The notes below the pieces were generated by a model. That model made no database searches. It was not told the DNA's origin and was given only the letters and a program-made list of their open reading frames with translations. Below, piece after piece: positions 46,530 to 54,997 of a stretch of 64,000 bases of DNA. Where the stretch lies: the NCBI RefSeq assembly GCF_001613795.1, contig NZ_LPVZ01000020.1, positions 1,178,001 through 1,242,000 of the forward strand, in the 5' to 3' direction. Position numbers and translations under genes: made by a program. Position 1 is the first letter of the stretch. The number at the start of each line of letters is the position of its first letter. The stretch is from Thalassospira sp. MCCC 1A01148. GTDB lineage: Bacteria > Pseudomonadota > Alphaproteobacteria > Rhodospirillales > Thalassospiraceae.

Positions 46530-48125
46530 TCAGTTCACGGTCATGTGATGGCAGAGGGACGCCATAAGACTCTGATTCAGGGTTTGGGATGATAGGATTT
46601 GTGCTTCTAGCTCATCACACAAAGTCATGAGTTGATTGACTTTGGCGACGATGCGTTTTTGTTCTCCCTTGGGAGGCACGGTTACGATTATCGGATATAC
46701 TTTTTTTCCAGATATAACTGGTTGGGCCGTCGCAGAATCTCTTTCCTTTAAGTTTGTGGTCCTCAACAACCAATACAAAAACTCAATGTCGAAACAGTAT
46801 TCGGAAAACGTGGTGATAAAGGCATTATCTGTGACCCACGCTTGCGCGGGAGTAATATGTACACTGCCACAATAGAATCCTACTCTGCCAATAACTAAAG
46901 TAGGTTCAATGACGTTTGATGAAGAATGGTACCCTGTGATGCCATTCCCGCCAAAAACAGGAATTGAACCAAGCTCCATATTAGCTTTTGTCAGACCATC
47001 CCCTGATCTAATCGAAATAAGATTTCCCAATTCAGTGCGCGCCCAGCCTCTAGGTAATTGCGCGTCAACTTGTTGATTTGACGATTGGTATTTGTTTTTG
47101 GCGCATATACCTTCAGCTTTAACCTTCTCCAACAAAACACTAGCTGGCTCATCATTCGGGTCCTGCTCAACCAGTTTTCCCTGCACAGCCAATTGAAGAA
47201 TTGTTGCCCTCAGATTTTTGACCGTTTCGAGGTCATCAAACCATTTGCCAAAATTGTTCTCAGCAATAGACCAATTGGATTTGATTTCATCTTTGTCACT
47301 GGCTTCGGATAGATGATGAAGGGTGGAGGCAACACAGTCACGTTTAAGGGTGACATTGGTTTCTTGAGATGCTTCCAGCTCATCACACAAAGCCATCAAT
47401 TCATCGACCTTGGCAACGATGCGTTTTTGTTCGGCAAGGGGGGGGAGAGGAAAGGGAGAAGCAAAGAACTTTGAATCGTTAATTGCAGGGTATGCCATTC
47501 CCATCATTTGACTTTCGACGTGCCCAACAAAATCAGGGCTTCTGAGATAATGTTTGATGAAAGTTGCATCTATGCCTGAAAAAGGCGCGATTACTGCAAA
47601 GGCTGTGCTTGCTATAGGTTTTGGAGAATATTCCTGTTCAATCACAGCAATGTTTTTCAGATAGGGGCGAACGGTCGAATATATAACGGTTCCAGGTTTG
47701 ACCAGCTTTCTTGCTCGAGACGGAGCATCTTCAGGAGTAATAAGAGGAACATTACTGCCAACTTTACCCAGAACATTGTCGATAACGCTGACATCAATAT
47801 ACAAAAAATCTTGAGACGGTTTTTCTTGGCCCCATTCGTGACCAGTTTCTGCCATAGAAATCCATTTCCAGCTTTTTGGAATTAGAAATAGTGGTGAAAT
47901 CTCTTTAGGCTTTTGGCGAGATTTTTTAAATACACCTTTGGCAATCAGATTTTTCTTTTCAGCCTCAATTTTCTCCAAAAGCACACTAGCAGGCTCATCA
48001 TCTGAGTCTTGCCCTACCAATTTCCCTTGAACAGCCAACTGCAAAATCAAGTCTCTGAGCTTCTTAACCCCATCGGGTCCTTGGGCGAGGTGGCCGAACT
48101 CGGTTAGAAAGATTTCTTTATCCAT
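46530..48125 (-). CDS. hsdS: Type I restriction enzyme specificity subunit
   Basis: DNA-recognition subunit of the HsdRMS complex, 531 residues. Two target-recognition halves are apparent, each followed by a conserved helical region (LAEQKRIVAKVDELMALCDE, then GEQKRIVAKVNQLMTLCDE). The repeated segment KLRDLILQLAVQGKLVGQDS / NLRATILQLAVQGKLVEQDP separates them. The bipartite target sequence cannot be predicted. It is complete and ends 138 bases from the left attachment site. The start is two bases after the hsdM stop. Confidence 0.95.
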   Translation of the reverse strand: MDKEIFLTEFGHLAQGPDGVKKLRDLILQLAVQGKLVGQDSDDEPASVLLEKIEAEKKNLIAKGVFKKSRQKPKEISPLFLIPKSWKWISMAETGHEWGQEKPSQDFLYIDVSVIDNVLGKVGSNVPLITPEDAPSRARKLVKPGTVIYSTVRPYLKNIAVIEQEYSPKPIASTAFAVIAPFSGIDATFIKHYLRSPDFVGHVESQMMGMAYPAINDSKFFASPFPLPPLAEQKRIVAKVDELMALCDELEASQETNVTLKRDCVASTLHHLSEASDKDEIKSNWSIAENNFGKWFDDLETVKNLRATILQLAVQGKLVEQDPNDEPASVLLEKVKAEGICAKNKYQSSNQQVDAQLPRGWARTELGNLISIRSGDGLTKANMELGSIPVFGGNGITGYHSSSNVIEPTLVIGRVGFYCGSVHITPAQAWVTDNAFITTFSEYCFDIEFLYWLLRTTNLKERDSATAQPVISGKKVYPIIVTVPPKGEQKRIVAKVNQLMTLCDELEAQILSSQTLNQSLMASLCHHMTVN

Positions 48126-48127
48126 AG

Positions 48128-49585
48128 TTATTCTCCCGCCAAACGATTTAAGGCTTCAGCGAGAATGGATTTCAGCTTGTCCTGAGTTGCTGTCATGTCC
48201 TGCTGGTTCTTGTTGAACTTTTCCAACAGTTCGGCAGGGTCCATATGCGTGACATCTTGAATGTTGGGGTTCTTGATGTCCAAATTGAAGTTGTTCGCTT
48301 TGATGTCTTCAAATGACACCTTCCAAGCGTGGTCGTTTTCTTCCCTGTTATCCCACCAAGCCTTTTCAGGTTCGAACTCTTCAATCTTCATGGGCTTGGT
48401 TTTTGAATAGCTTTTGTAGCCTTCGGGGTACGGATGCTCATAAAACCAAACGTCTTTTGTCGGTTCGCCCTTGGTGAAGAACAATAGGTTGGTTTTGATG
48501 CCCGTATATGGATTGAAAACACCGTTCGGCAATCGGACAATGGTGTGCAGATTGCATTCCGTCAGGAGCTTTTCTTTGATGCGGGTTTTGATGCCCTCGC
48601 CAAAGAGAGTGCCATCAGGCAAAACAACGCCAGCCCGGCCACCATCTTTCAGAAGATGGATAATCAGCACAAGGAAGAGGTCTGCCGTTTCACGGGTTCG
48701 GAAGCTGGCGGGGAAATTATTTTCAATGCCGTCTTCTTCCATACCTCCAAAAGGCGGGTTGGTCAGGATCACTTGAACCCTGTCAGACTCTGAGTAATCC
48801 ACCAAAGGACGGGACAAGGTGTTGCTGTGTCGAATGTTGGTGGGAACATCAATGCCATGCAGAACCATGTTGGTAACGGCAAGCAAGTGGGGGAGAGACT
48901 TTTTCTCAACGCCAAAGATAGACTTTTGCAAAGTTTCTCTGTCTTCGGCACTTTTCTCGTACTGAGCGCGTTTGTGGTCAATGGTGCAGGCTAAGAAACC
49001 ACCTGTTCCACAGGCAGGGTCAAAGACCTTTTCATCCAACTTCGGGTCAAGAATATCCACCATGAATTGGGTGACGGCCCGTGGCGTGTAGAACTCACCT
49101 GCGTTTCCGGCACTTTGAAGGTCTTTGAGGATTTGTTCGTAAATGTCGCCAAAGGTATGGCGGTCATCACTTGCGTTAAAATCAATCTCGTTGATTTTGT
49201 TGATGACCTGGCGCATCAGGGTGCCAGACTTCATATAGTTGTAGGCATCCTCAAACACGTTTTTGATGACAGTGGCACGTTGCCCTTCTGCACCCGTTGA
49301 CGGCAGTTCTTTCAGTTTGGGGAAAAGCTCGTTGTTGACAAAATCAAGCAAGGCATCGCCTGTAATGCCCTCAGCATCCTTCGCCCAATTACACCAGCGC
49401 AGGTTTTCTGGCATGGGGGAAGTGAAGTCATCATCAAGGAGCTCAAGCTCCTCTTCACGGTCATCAAGGATTTTCAGAAAGAACATCCAGACGAGCTGGC
49501 TAATCCTTTGAGCGTCACCATCCACACCAACGTCTTTTCTCATTATGTCTTGGATGGATTTGATGATGCCCGATACGTTACTCAT
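48128..49585 (-). CDS. hsdM: Type I restriction enzyme methyltransferase subunit
   Basis: N6-adenine methyltransferase of the type I complex, 485 residues. Motif [13 protein letters not shown] binds SAM and motif IV NPPFGG is the catalytic site. The N-terminal HsdM helical domain is present ([20 protein letters not shown]). The ATG overlaps the hsdR stop by four bases (ATGA). It protects host DNA at the HsdS-defined site and is required for restriction. Confidence 0.97.
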   Translation of the reverse strand: MSNVSGIIKSIQDIMRKDVGVDGDAQRISQLVWMFFLKILDDREEELELLDDDFTSPMPENLRWCNWAKDAEGITGDALLDFVNNELFPKLKELPSTGAEGQRATVIKNVFEDAYNYMKSGTLMRQVINKINEIDFNASDDRHTFGDIYEQILKDLQSAGNAGEFYTPRAVTQFMVDILDPKLDEKVFDPACGTGGFLACTIDHKRAQYEKSAEDRETLQKSIFGVEKKSLPHLLAVTNMVLHGIDVPTNIRHSNTLSRPLVDYSESDRVQVILTNPPFGGMEEDGIENNFPASFRTRETADLFLVLIIHLLKDGGRAGVVLPDGTLFGEGIKTRIKEKLLTECNLHTIVRLPNGVFNPYTGIKTNLLFFTKGEPTKDVWFYEHPYPEGYKSYSKTKPMKIEEFEPEKAWWDNREENDHAWKVSFEDIKANNFNLDIKNPNIQDVTHMDPAELLEKFNKNQQDMTATQDKLKSILAEALNRLAGE

Positions 49586-51942
49586 GCAGGTTGGTCCTGT
49601 TTAAAAAGCTCGGTTTCAAGGTCATTGATGGCTTTGCCATACTGAGCCTTACCGCCGAAAATAGATTTAATGATTTCAGTGGGGGTACCGATTTGCGGGA
49701 AGGGGGCCATCATGAGGATTTTGTTGTCCTCCAATGTCGTCAAACCTTCATCGGCATATTTATCAAGTAGGGCTTCTAAAACTGCTCTGGCTTTGTCCTC
49801 GTACTTGGCAAAATAGTTTCGTTTTTTGACTTTCTCGGCACGTTCCTTCCGAGTCAGTGGGGGCTGTCCGTAAGCGACATGGCAGATCAAGTCAAAGGTG
49901 CTGTAAGACTCGCCATTGGGAACGGTTTCGCGCAAGACGTTGACGGGAACACCCTGTTCCTCAAGTTCCTTGATGATAGCGGTCTTCTTGTCTGCTTCGT
50001 TCCAGCGACGCAAAAAGGCATCCAAGGTTTCAAACTCCTTGGTGATGCTCTTGCGGGAATAGTCCTTCAAGGATTCCGTTATCAGATTGCCGTCGGCATC
50101 GAGATATTGAACCCGCTTTGAAAGGACATCCACTTCAACATCATTGATGTAGTATTTCTGCTGGCCTTCGTTGTCTTCGTGGTTGTCCCATGTGACATCC
50201 GGGGGGATTTCCTGCCCACTATCATCTACATTGTCTGGCGTTTCACCATCGTCAGGGACAACATTAGCATCTGGTTCTGGGGTATAGACTTGAACGGGTT
50301 GCCCATCAAAATCAGGGTCCGCAAAAAGCTCAGTGGCTTTTTTGAAATCCATGATGGTGAAAAACTTTTTACCGTGCTCTTCGTTGACCCGCGTGCCACG
50401 ACCTATGATTTGCTTGAACTCGGTCATGGATTGGATGCGTTGGTCCAAGACAATCAATTTACAGGTTTTGGCATCCACCCCAGTGGTCATCAGTTTTGAG
50501 GTGGTAGCAATAACGGGGTATCTGGATTCAGGATTGATAAAATTGTCCAGCTCGGCTTTGCCTTCAGGATTGTCACCTGTAATCCGCATGACGTAACGGT
50601 GGTTTTCTGCCATGCGCTCCGGGTTGGCGTTGGCAATTGCTTGTCTCATGCGCTCGGCATGGTCGATATCTTCACAGAATATGATGGTCTTGTCATAGGG
50701 GTTTGTTTCCGTGAGGAACTCCGTCACCTTTTGAGCAACCTTTTCTGTGCGCTTTTCAAGAACAAGGGTTCTATCAAAGTCCTTGGTGTTATAGATGCGG
50801 TCTTCAATCAGATTGCCGAACTTGTCCGTCTTGCCCTTTTCAGGGCGATAGCCCTCTAGGTCCTTATCAAAATCAATGCGAATGACCTTGTAAGGCGCAA
50901 GGAAGCCATCGCTGATGCCTTGTTTCAGGGAATAGCTGTAAACGGGTTCGCCAAAGTAGGCGATGTTGGAAACGTCATTTGTTTCCTTTGGCGTTGCCGT
51001 CAAACCGATATGGGTCGCGCTTGAGAAGTAATCGAGGATTCTTCGCCATGCCGAGGCTTCGGATGCACTTCCACGATGGCACTCGTCAATGACAATCAAA
51101 TCAAAGAAGTCCGGGGAGAACTGCTTGTATATGTTTTGCTCTTCTTCGGTCCCTGTGACTGCCTGATACAGAGACAGATAGATTTCATAGGACTTGTCTA
51201 CTGTCCGATTATGAATCTTCGTCATCTTGTCGCCAAAAGGGGCGAAGTCCTGTTGTTTGGTTTGGTCAACAAGGATGTTTCTATCGGCAAGGAAAAGGAT
51301 GCGTTTCTTTTGTTTGGCTTTCCACAAACGCCAGATGATTTGGAATGCCGTGTAGGTTTTGCCCGTTCCCGTCGCCATAACCAGAAGAATCTTGTTTTGC
51401 CCCTTGGCAATGGCTTCGATGGTTCTGTTGATGGCTATGGATTGGTAATAGCGGGGAGCACGACCACTGCCATCATCATAGTAATCTTGGGAGACAATTT
51501 CTGCGGCAGTGTCGGAAAGACCCTTCATGGCTTTGAACTTCTGCCAAAGCACATCAGGGGATGGGAACTCATCTAGGGTGAGTTCGGTTTCCAGCTTCTC
51601 CGAGGTTCCCGATTTGTCGTGAAACAAGAATCCCTTACCGTTGGATGAGAAGATAAACGGAATGTCCAGCATATCCGAATATTCAAGGGCTTGTTGCATT
51701 CCTGAGCCAACAGTGTGGGAATCGTCTTTGGCTTCGACAATAGCTAGGGGAATGTTCGGCTTGTGATAAAGGATATAGTCAGCACGCTTGGTTTTGCCTC
51801 GTGCCGTCATCTTACCACGCACAATGATGCGTCCGGCGGTGAAGGTAACTTCTTCCCGCATTTGGCTGTTAATATCCCAGCCTGATTTCATGATTGCCGG
51901 TGTGATGAGTTTGGTCTTCACATCGGCTTCAGACTTCTTCAT
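49582..51942 (-). CDS. hsdR: Type I restriction enzyme endonuclease/translocase subunit
   Basis: A 786-residue motor subunit. The N-terminal nuclease core carries D-x(n)-E-x-K (ADYILYHKP, then IVEAKDD and MQQALEY). The SF2 motor follows, with Walker [13 protein letters not shown], the DECH box [13 protein letters not shown], motif III GLTATP and motif [13 protein letters not shown]. The length and C-terminal layout resemble the short EcoEI/EcoAI (type IB) subunit more than EcoKI. The ATG at 51942, eight bases after GGGGGAG, is preferred over the TTG two codons earlier. It is the first gene of the hsdR-hsdM-hsdS operon. Confidence 0.95.
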   Translation of the reverse strand: MKKSEADVKTKLITPAIMKSGWDINSQMREEVTFTAGRIIVRGKMTARGKTKRADYILYHKPNIPLAIVEAKDDSHTVGSGMQQALEYSDMLDIPFIFSSNGKGFLFHDKSGTSEKLETELTLDEFPSPDVLWQKFKAMKGLSDTAAEIVSQDYYDDGSGRAPRYYQSIAINRTIEAIAKGQNKILLVMATGTGKTYTAFQIIWRLWKAKQKKRILFLADRNILVDQTKQQDFAPFGDKMTKIHNRTVDKSYEIYLSLYQAVTGTEEEQNIYKQFSPDFFDLIVIDECHRGSASEASAWRRILDYFSSATHIGLTATPKETNDVSNIAYFGEPVYSYSLKQGISDGFLAPYKVIRIDFDKDLEGYRPEKGKTDKFGNLIEDRIYNTKDFDRTLVLEKRTEKVAQKVTEFLTETNPYDKTIIFCEDIDHAERMRQAIANANPERMAENHRYVMRITGDNPEGKAELDNFINPESRYPVIATTSKLMTTGVDAKTCKLIVLDQRIQSMTEFKQIIGRGTRVNEEHGKKFFTIMDFKKATELFADPDFDGQPVQVYTPEPDANVVPDDGETPDNVDDSGQEIPPDVTWDNHEDNEGQQKYYINDVEVDVLSKRVQYLDADGNLITESLKDYSRKSITKEFETLDAFLRRWNEADKKTAIIKELEEQGVPVNVLRETVPNGESYSTFDLICHVAYGQPPLTRKERAEKVKKRNYFAKYEDKARAVLEALLDKYADEGLTTLEDNKILMMAPFPQIGTPTEIIKSIFGGKAQYGKAINDLETELFKQDQPA

Positions 51943-52139
51943 AGCCAATGCTCCCCCGAACGTCTTTTCACCTCACAAATATGCTATGCTGAACAATATC
52001 TGCATTGTCATTTTAAGCAATAGGTTGCGGGAAAAAACACCATCATAGCGAGTTTCCGATGGTCGCAACTCTCGCATTTAGCTGGAGGCAAACAGATATT
52101 CATAGAATCAGTGGGCTATGACGGTCATAGGCCCATTTG
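51943..52139. other. hsdR promoter region and recombinase 3' flank
   Basis: The 197 bases between hsdR and the serine recombinase are AT-rich near hsdR and probably hold its promoter; an ATGACA with a CATAG-type -10 is a weak candidate. A hairpin directly follows the recombinase stop (52112-52135). Confidence 0.4.
52112..52135. terminator. Hairpin after the serine recombinase gene
   Basis: The arms tgggctatgac and gtcata-g-gccca (one bulged base) form a strong stem immediately beyond the recombinase stop. A T-rich tract follows on the plus strand but not on the minus strand, so as a terminator of the leftward gene it is imperfect. Confidence 0.5.
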
Positions 52140-52802
52140 TTATTTCTTTTGAAGACGTTCCAACAAACGCTTGACCTGCACAGCCTGCCAATCACCACCG
52201 CGCGGTGTGCTAATTCCTGCTGCATTCAAAGACGCGGCAATATCACGAAGGGTTGCCCCTTGTTCCCTGAGCGGTTTCACAATGCCTTCTAGCTTGTGCG
52301 CCCTACTATCAGCTTGTGCCTTGAGAGCCTCATTGCGCTTCATGGTCTTGTCTCTGAGTCCACCTAGCTTTTGACCACGCAGCTTGGCTTGCTTCAAAGC
52401 CGCCTTTGTCCGTTGCGATATGAAGTCACGTTCTTGCTCCGCCAATGCTGCATAGATATGAAGCTGGAACTTGTCAGCCGAAGGCATTGAAGCCACCCGG
52501 AAATCCAGCCTCTTGTCTTCCATGAGCTGCGATATAAAGGAGACCTTACGGCTCAGGCGGTCGAGCTTTGCAACCAGAAGAACGGCTTTGTCACGTTTGG
52601 CATGGTCAATTGCTTTGGTCAGTTCTGGACGGTCATCATCCTTGCCGGATTGCACATCAACGTATTCTGCAATGACCTCGAACGGTTCAGGGCTGTATGT
52701 CTCAAGATACAGGGCCAAGTCCCTCGCCTGAGCCTCAAGACCCAATCCACTTCGCCCTTGGTCTGTTGTACTTACCCGCTTGTAGATGACGTAACGTTCC
52801 AT
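52140..52802 (-). CDS. Serine recombinase (resolvase/invertase family)
   Basis: A 220-residue resolvase. The catalytic Ser is in YKRVSTTDQGRSGLGLEAQ, with AKLDRLSRKV and the long E helix (LAEQERDFISQRTKAALKQA) typical of the family. A C-terminal HTH (LRDIAASLNAAGISTPRGG) completes it. It could resolve dimers, invert a segment or assist excision. No paired inverted target segment is apparent. Its promoter overlaps several dyads. It is a second recombinase in an element that already has a tyrosine integrase. Confidence 0.92.
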   Translation of the reverse strand: MERYVIYKRVSTTDQGRSGLGLEAQARDLALYLETYSPEPFEVIAEYVDVQSGKDDDRPELTKAIDHAKRDKAVLLVAKLDRLSRKVSFISQLMEDKRLDFRVASMPSADKFQLHIYAALAEQERDFISQRTKAALKQAKLRGQKLGGLRDKTMKRNEALKAQADSRAHKLEGIVKPLREQGATLRDIAASLNAAGISTPRGGDWQAVQVKRLLERLQKK

Positions 52803-52816
52803 AAGCCTGCCCTTGC

Positions 52817-52885
52817 TAACTGGTTTGTAATTGCCAGTTAAATCGGTTTGTTACAAATGTCAACGTTCGTTGTGGTTGTAACAAA
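52817..52885 (-). promoter_or_regulatory. Operator-rich promoter of the serine recombinase gene
   Basis: On the minus strand a perfect TTGACA (52863-52858) lies 17 bases from TAACTG (52840-52835). Three dyads cover it: tttgttacaaa (52847-52857) in the spacer, an inverted match ttgtaacaaa (52876-52885) upstream, and taactgg/ccagtta (52817-52823 with 52834-52840) over the -10 and start. This is the layout of a repressed promoter or a resolvase binding site. Confidence 0.55.
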
Positions 52886-53387
52886 AAGGGGAAAACCGTT
52901 GGTAAGGACCGTGAAAATTGACAAGGCTGGGGCAATAGCCGGGACCACCCTATGGGGGGAAGTTTGCGCTAGCTCGTATACGAATGCCTGATCAGATTTG
53001 CGACCCAAAAACATCCGCGTTCAACCGGCACAATGGGACAACGAAAACATATTAAATATTATTAATATAAATAAAAAGCCCCCCTTCCCCCCATAGGTAC
53101 TCCTAAAGAATTCCTTTAGTCATCCTAAGTCTGCTTTGGCTGTTTATGGTTTCTGAGACCCTCAAACAAGGAAGGAAAGAAGAACCAGTATTCAGAGTGT
53201 CCTAGAGTCGTCTTTAAGTAAGACCTAGGTAGTCTTGGATGCCATCACAGGAAGGAAAAACACTGCCACAAAACATGTGCCTCTTCCTTCTATGGTGGCA
53301 CCCAATTGGAAGCCCGCAGAAACACTGTGGTTTCTGGTTCCTTCTTCCGGGTCAGGAAAACGAGGATCAACCCCTTAACTCCCACCC
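52886..53387. other. Non-coding block of the island with inverted repeats
   Basis: About 500 bases with no open frame of useful length. A perfect 14-bp inverted repeat (cctatggggggaag at 52949-52962 and its complement at 53084-53097) encloses 121 bases that include a very AT-rich run (53047-53077). Further right are a small hairpin (ctaaag/ctttag, 53103-53119), purine-rich tracts and an imperfect inverted pair of about 30 bases (53171-53202 with 53316-53349). It could be a replication or transfer origin, a structured RNA, or decayed DNA. Confidence 0.45.
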
Positions 53388-53882
53388 CTAAATTTTCAGG
53401 CATGAACTATTGATGCTGTTCCCTGCTGCTCCCGCCGCAAGCACATGAACTCGTTCATTTAGTTCGTCGCCGGAATGTCCTCTAACCCATTCCCAAGTTA
53501 TATCGTGCCGGGTACTGAGTTCATCCAGTTCACGCCAGAGGTCTGTGTTCTTAACAGCCTTTCCGTTTGATCCACGCCACCCCTTGGCTTTCCAGTCACT
53601 TATCCAAGTAGTCATGCCCTTGCTCAGATATTGGCTGTCAGTCACTACCCGAACGCTTGACCTACTCTGGTCAAGTGCTTTGAGCGCAGCAATAGCTGCA
53701 CTTAACTCCATTCGATTGTTCGTTGTCTCGGTCTCGCTCCCGGTAATGATACGCTCACGATCACCCTCGCAGATAATAGCAGCATACCCTCCCGGACCGG
53801 GATTCCCGGTACATGAACCATCGGTATAAATCGTAATCTGGTTGTTAGTTATCATCGTCGTCATTTTTGATTTGTTATTCAT
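53388..53882 (-). CDS. rnhA: Ribonuclease HI, mobile-element version
   Basis: Cleaves RNA in RNA-DNA hybrids. Three of four active-site acids are clear: YTDGSCTGNPGPGG, the Glu in NNRMELSAAIAAL and the Asp in VVTDSQYLSKGM. The fourth, Asp134 of E. coli, lies in the usual NERCDELA, but here the residues are NERVHVLA (codon CAT, His). Reports on E. coli RNase HI indicate this position tolerates His, so activity may remain. It starts inside the stop of the 34-codon gene (ATGA). It is a second-copy type, carried by the island. The host gene would lie elsewhere. Confidence 0.93.
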   Translation of the reverse strand: MNNKSKMTTMITNNQITIYTDGSCTGNPGPGGYAAIICEGDRERIITGSETETTNNRMELSAAIAALKALDQSRSSVRVVTDSQYLSKGMTTWISDWKAKGWRGSNGKAVKNTDLWRELDELSTRHDITWEWVRGHSGDELNERVHVLAAGAAGNSINSSCLKI

Positions 53883-53983
53883 CCAGCCGATACAGGCCGA
53901 CTATTTGGCAGCGCGAAGATCCCCTCACGAATGAGCCGATCAAGAATTGCTGCCTTCTGGTTTTGTGTAAGTTGGATCACCAT
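53879..53983 (-). CDS. 34-residue protein encoded between the DUF3102 and RNase H genes
   Basis: A small gene too short for usual callers. The ATG at 53983 has a strong GAAGGAGG seven bases upstream, inside the end of the DUF3102 gene. The TGA overlaps the rnhA ATG by four bases. The product begins MVIQLTQNQKAAILDRLIR and is mostly a predicted amphipathic helix, then a short Pro/Ser tail. No family is recognised. Either it has its own function or its translation mainly drives coupling to rnhA. The ribosome-binding site and overlap support translation. Confidence 0.65.
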   Translation of the reverse strand: MVIQLTQNQKAAILDRLIREGIFALPNSRPVSAG

Positions 53984-53985
53984 GA

Positions 53986-54633
53986 TCAGTCCTCCTTCTG
54001 CGTCAGTTTGGTAATCAGTTCAGGGTATTCGGCCATGCAGTAGCCAATGATCTGGATAAGTTGGGCGCGTGATTTCTTCCCAAAGGCTTGCTGAAGGAAG
54101 TCATCAACCTTTTCCTCAACTTCTGTCTTGGAGGGGTTCTTCTTCCCTGCCTCCTCCATCAGTTCTTCAGGGGTCTTTCCGAAGGATTTGGCGAAGGCTT
54201 CGAGTTTTCCCTTGGCAACCTCACGCTCATGCTCAGTGCCACGCACAGCCATTGCATGTAGCTTCTGTGCATATTCAGCGTCTGTCTGTGAGAAGGACTG
54301 AAGGTGGGCTTTGGGTTTGCGACTGTTAGCAACTTGGTCGAGGAAAGAGTTGATCCCCGCGTCCATATCAAAGGTGCCCTGCGGGGCACTTTTAGCGATC
54401 TGCATATACTTCGCTGCCTGCCGGTAGCTGAAGCTACAGTTCTCCTTGATCCACGGCTTGAACTCCCCGTGCTTCAAAGTCTTTTTCACACGGAGCAATT
54501 CCTCACCAGCAGCTTTCGCTTCACGGAGCATCCCCTTGCCATGCTCAAGGATGTTCTTGTGGTGGGTGTTGATTGTTTGGGCGCTGAGAGATAGTGGCGC
54601 GATTGTGACTGTGGTGTTGGTACCTCGGGTCAT
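53986..54633 (-). CDS. DUF3102 domain protein
   Basis: The central part matches DUF3102 (GEELLRVKKTLKHGEFKPWI, then CSFSYRQAAKYMQIAK), a domain common in phage and plasmid proteins of unknown role. The rest is highly charged and helical. Two ATGs are possible, 54636 and 54633; the second is six bases from the GGAGG and is preferred. The GGAGG lies in the arm of a 9-bp stem, so translation may be controlled. It leads an operon with the small gene and rnhA, each tightly joined. Confidence 0.8.
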   Translation of the reverse strand: MTRGTNTTVTIAPLSLSAQTINTHHKNILEHGKGMLREAKAAGEELLRVKKTLKHGEFKPWIKENCSFSYRQAAKYMQIAKSAPQGTFDMDAGINSFLDQVANSRKPKAHLQSFSQTDAEYAQKLHAMAVRGTEHEREVAKGKLEAFAKSFGKTPEELMEEAGKKNPSKTEVEEKVDDFLQQAFGKKSRAQLIQIIGYCMAEYPELITKLTQKED

Positions 54634-54639
54634 CATAAA

Positions 54640-54681
54640 CCTCCATAGTCAAGCAAAGTGTGATTGGGCTATCTATGGAGG
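54640..54681 (-). promoter_or_regulatory. Inverted repeat covering the DUF3102 ribosome-binding site
   Basis: The 9-bp arms cctccatag (54640-54648) and ctatggagg (54673-54681) are perfect complements, 24 bases apart. In the message the right arm is the Shine-Dalgarno GGAGG of the DUF3102 gene, three to six bases before its start. A hairpin here would hide the ribosome-binding site. Alternatively it is an operator dyad. Confidence 0.6.
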
Positions 54682-54997
54682 CACCTAATCAACATCGCCG
54701 TAGATGGCTATAATTTGACCACACAGAGGGTTTAAACTTTAATGCTCTTATGGTAGCGAAAAAAGATCAAGGGACGTCAGTGACGAAAAAATCGGCATTT
54801 ACGTTGTTTTTTGGTTTCCTGATAAGTGTCGGTTTCGACTACAATCAAAATGGTGATAGTTGCCCGAGACCGTAAATACAGGAAGGCAACAATGATACCT
54901 CTCAACATTACTTCACGACAGGTACCGAGCTGATATTTGAATCCACCCATGCAGCTACCCCAGAACCCCAAGAATCTCTTGGTTCGGCTCGGGGTAT
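54682..54997. other. AT-rich spacer between the DUF3102 operon and integrase
   Basis: There is no supported gene. It should hold the promoter of the DUF3102 operon; a TATAAT on the plus strand at 54709-54714 is not clearly placed. An imperfect hairpin at 54957-54995 (accc c/ggggt, gaacc/ggttc and aaga/tctt pairs) directly follows the integrase stop and may be its terminator, although a T run is lacking. Confidence 0.45.

Noticed and set aside
52886-53387. CRISPR-like or iteron array
   Set aside because: The repeats are inverted pairs or loose matches, not regularly spaced direct repeats.
53388-54633. Retron or group II intron remnant, suggested by RNase H near structured DNA
   Set aside because: No reverse transcriptase or intron-encoded protein lies anywhere in the element.
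54777-54971. 64-codon frame in the spacer after the integrase
   Set aside because: Begins with TTG, has no ribosome-binding site, and overlaps the hairpin following the integrase.
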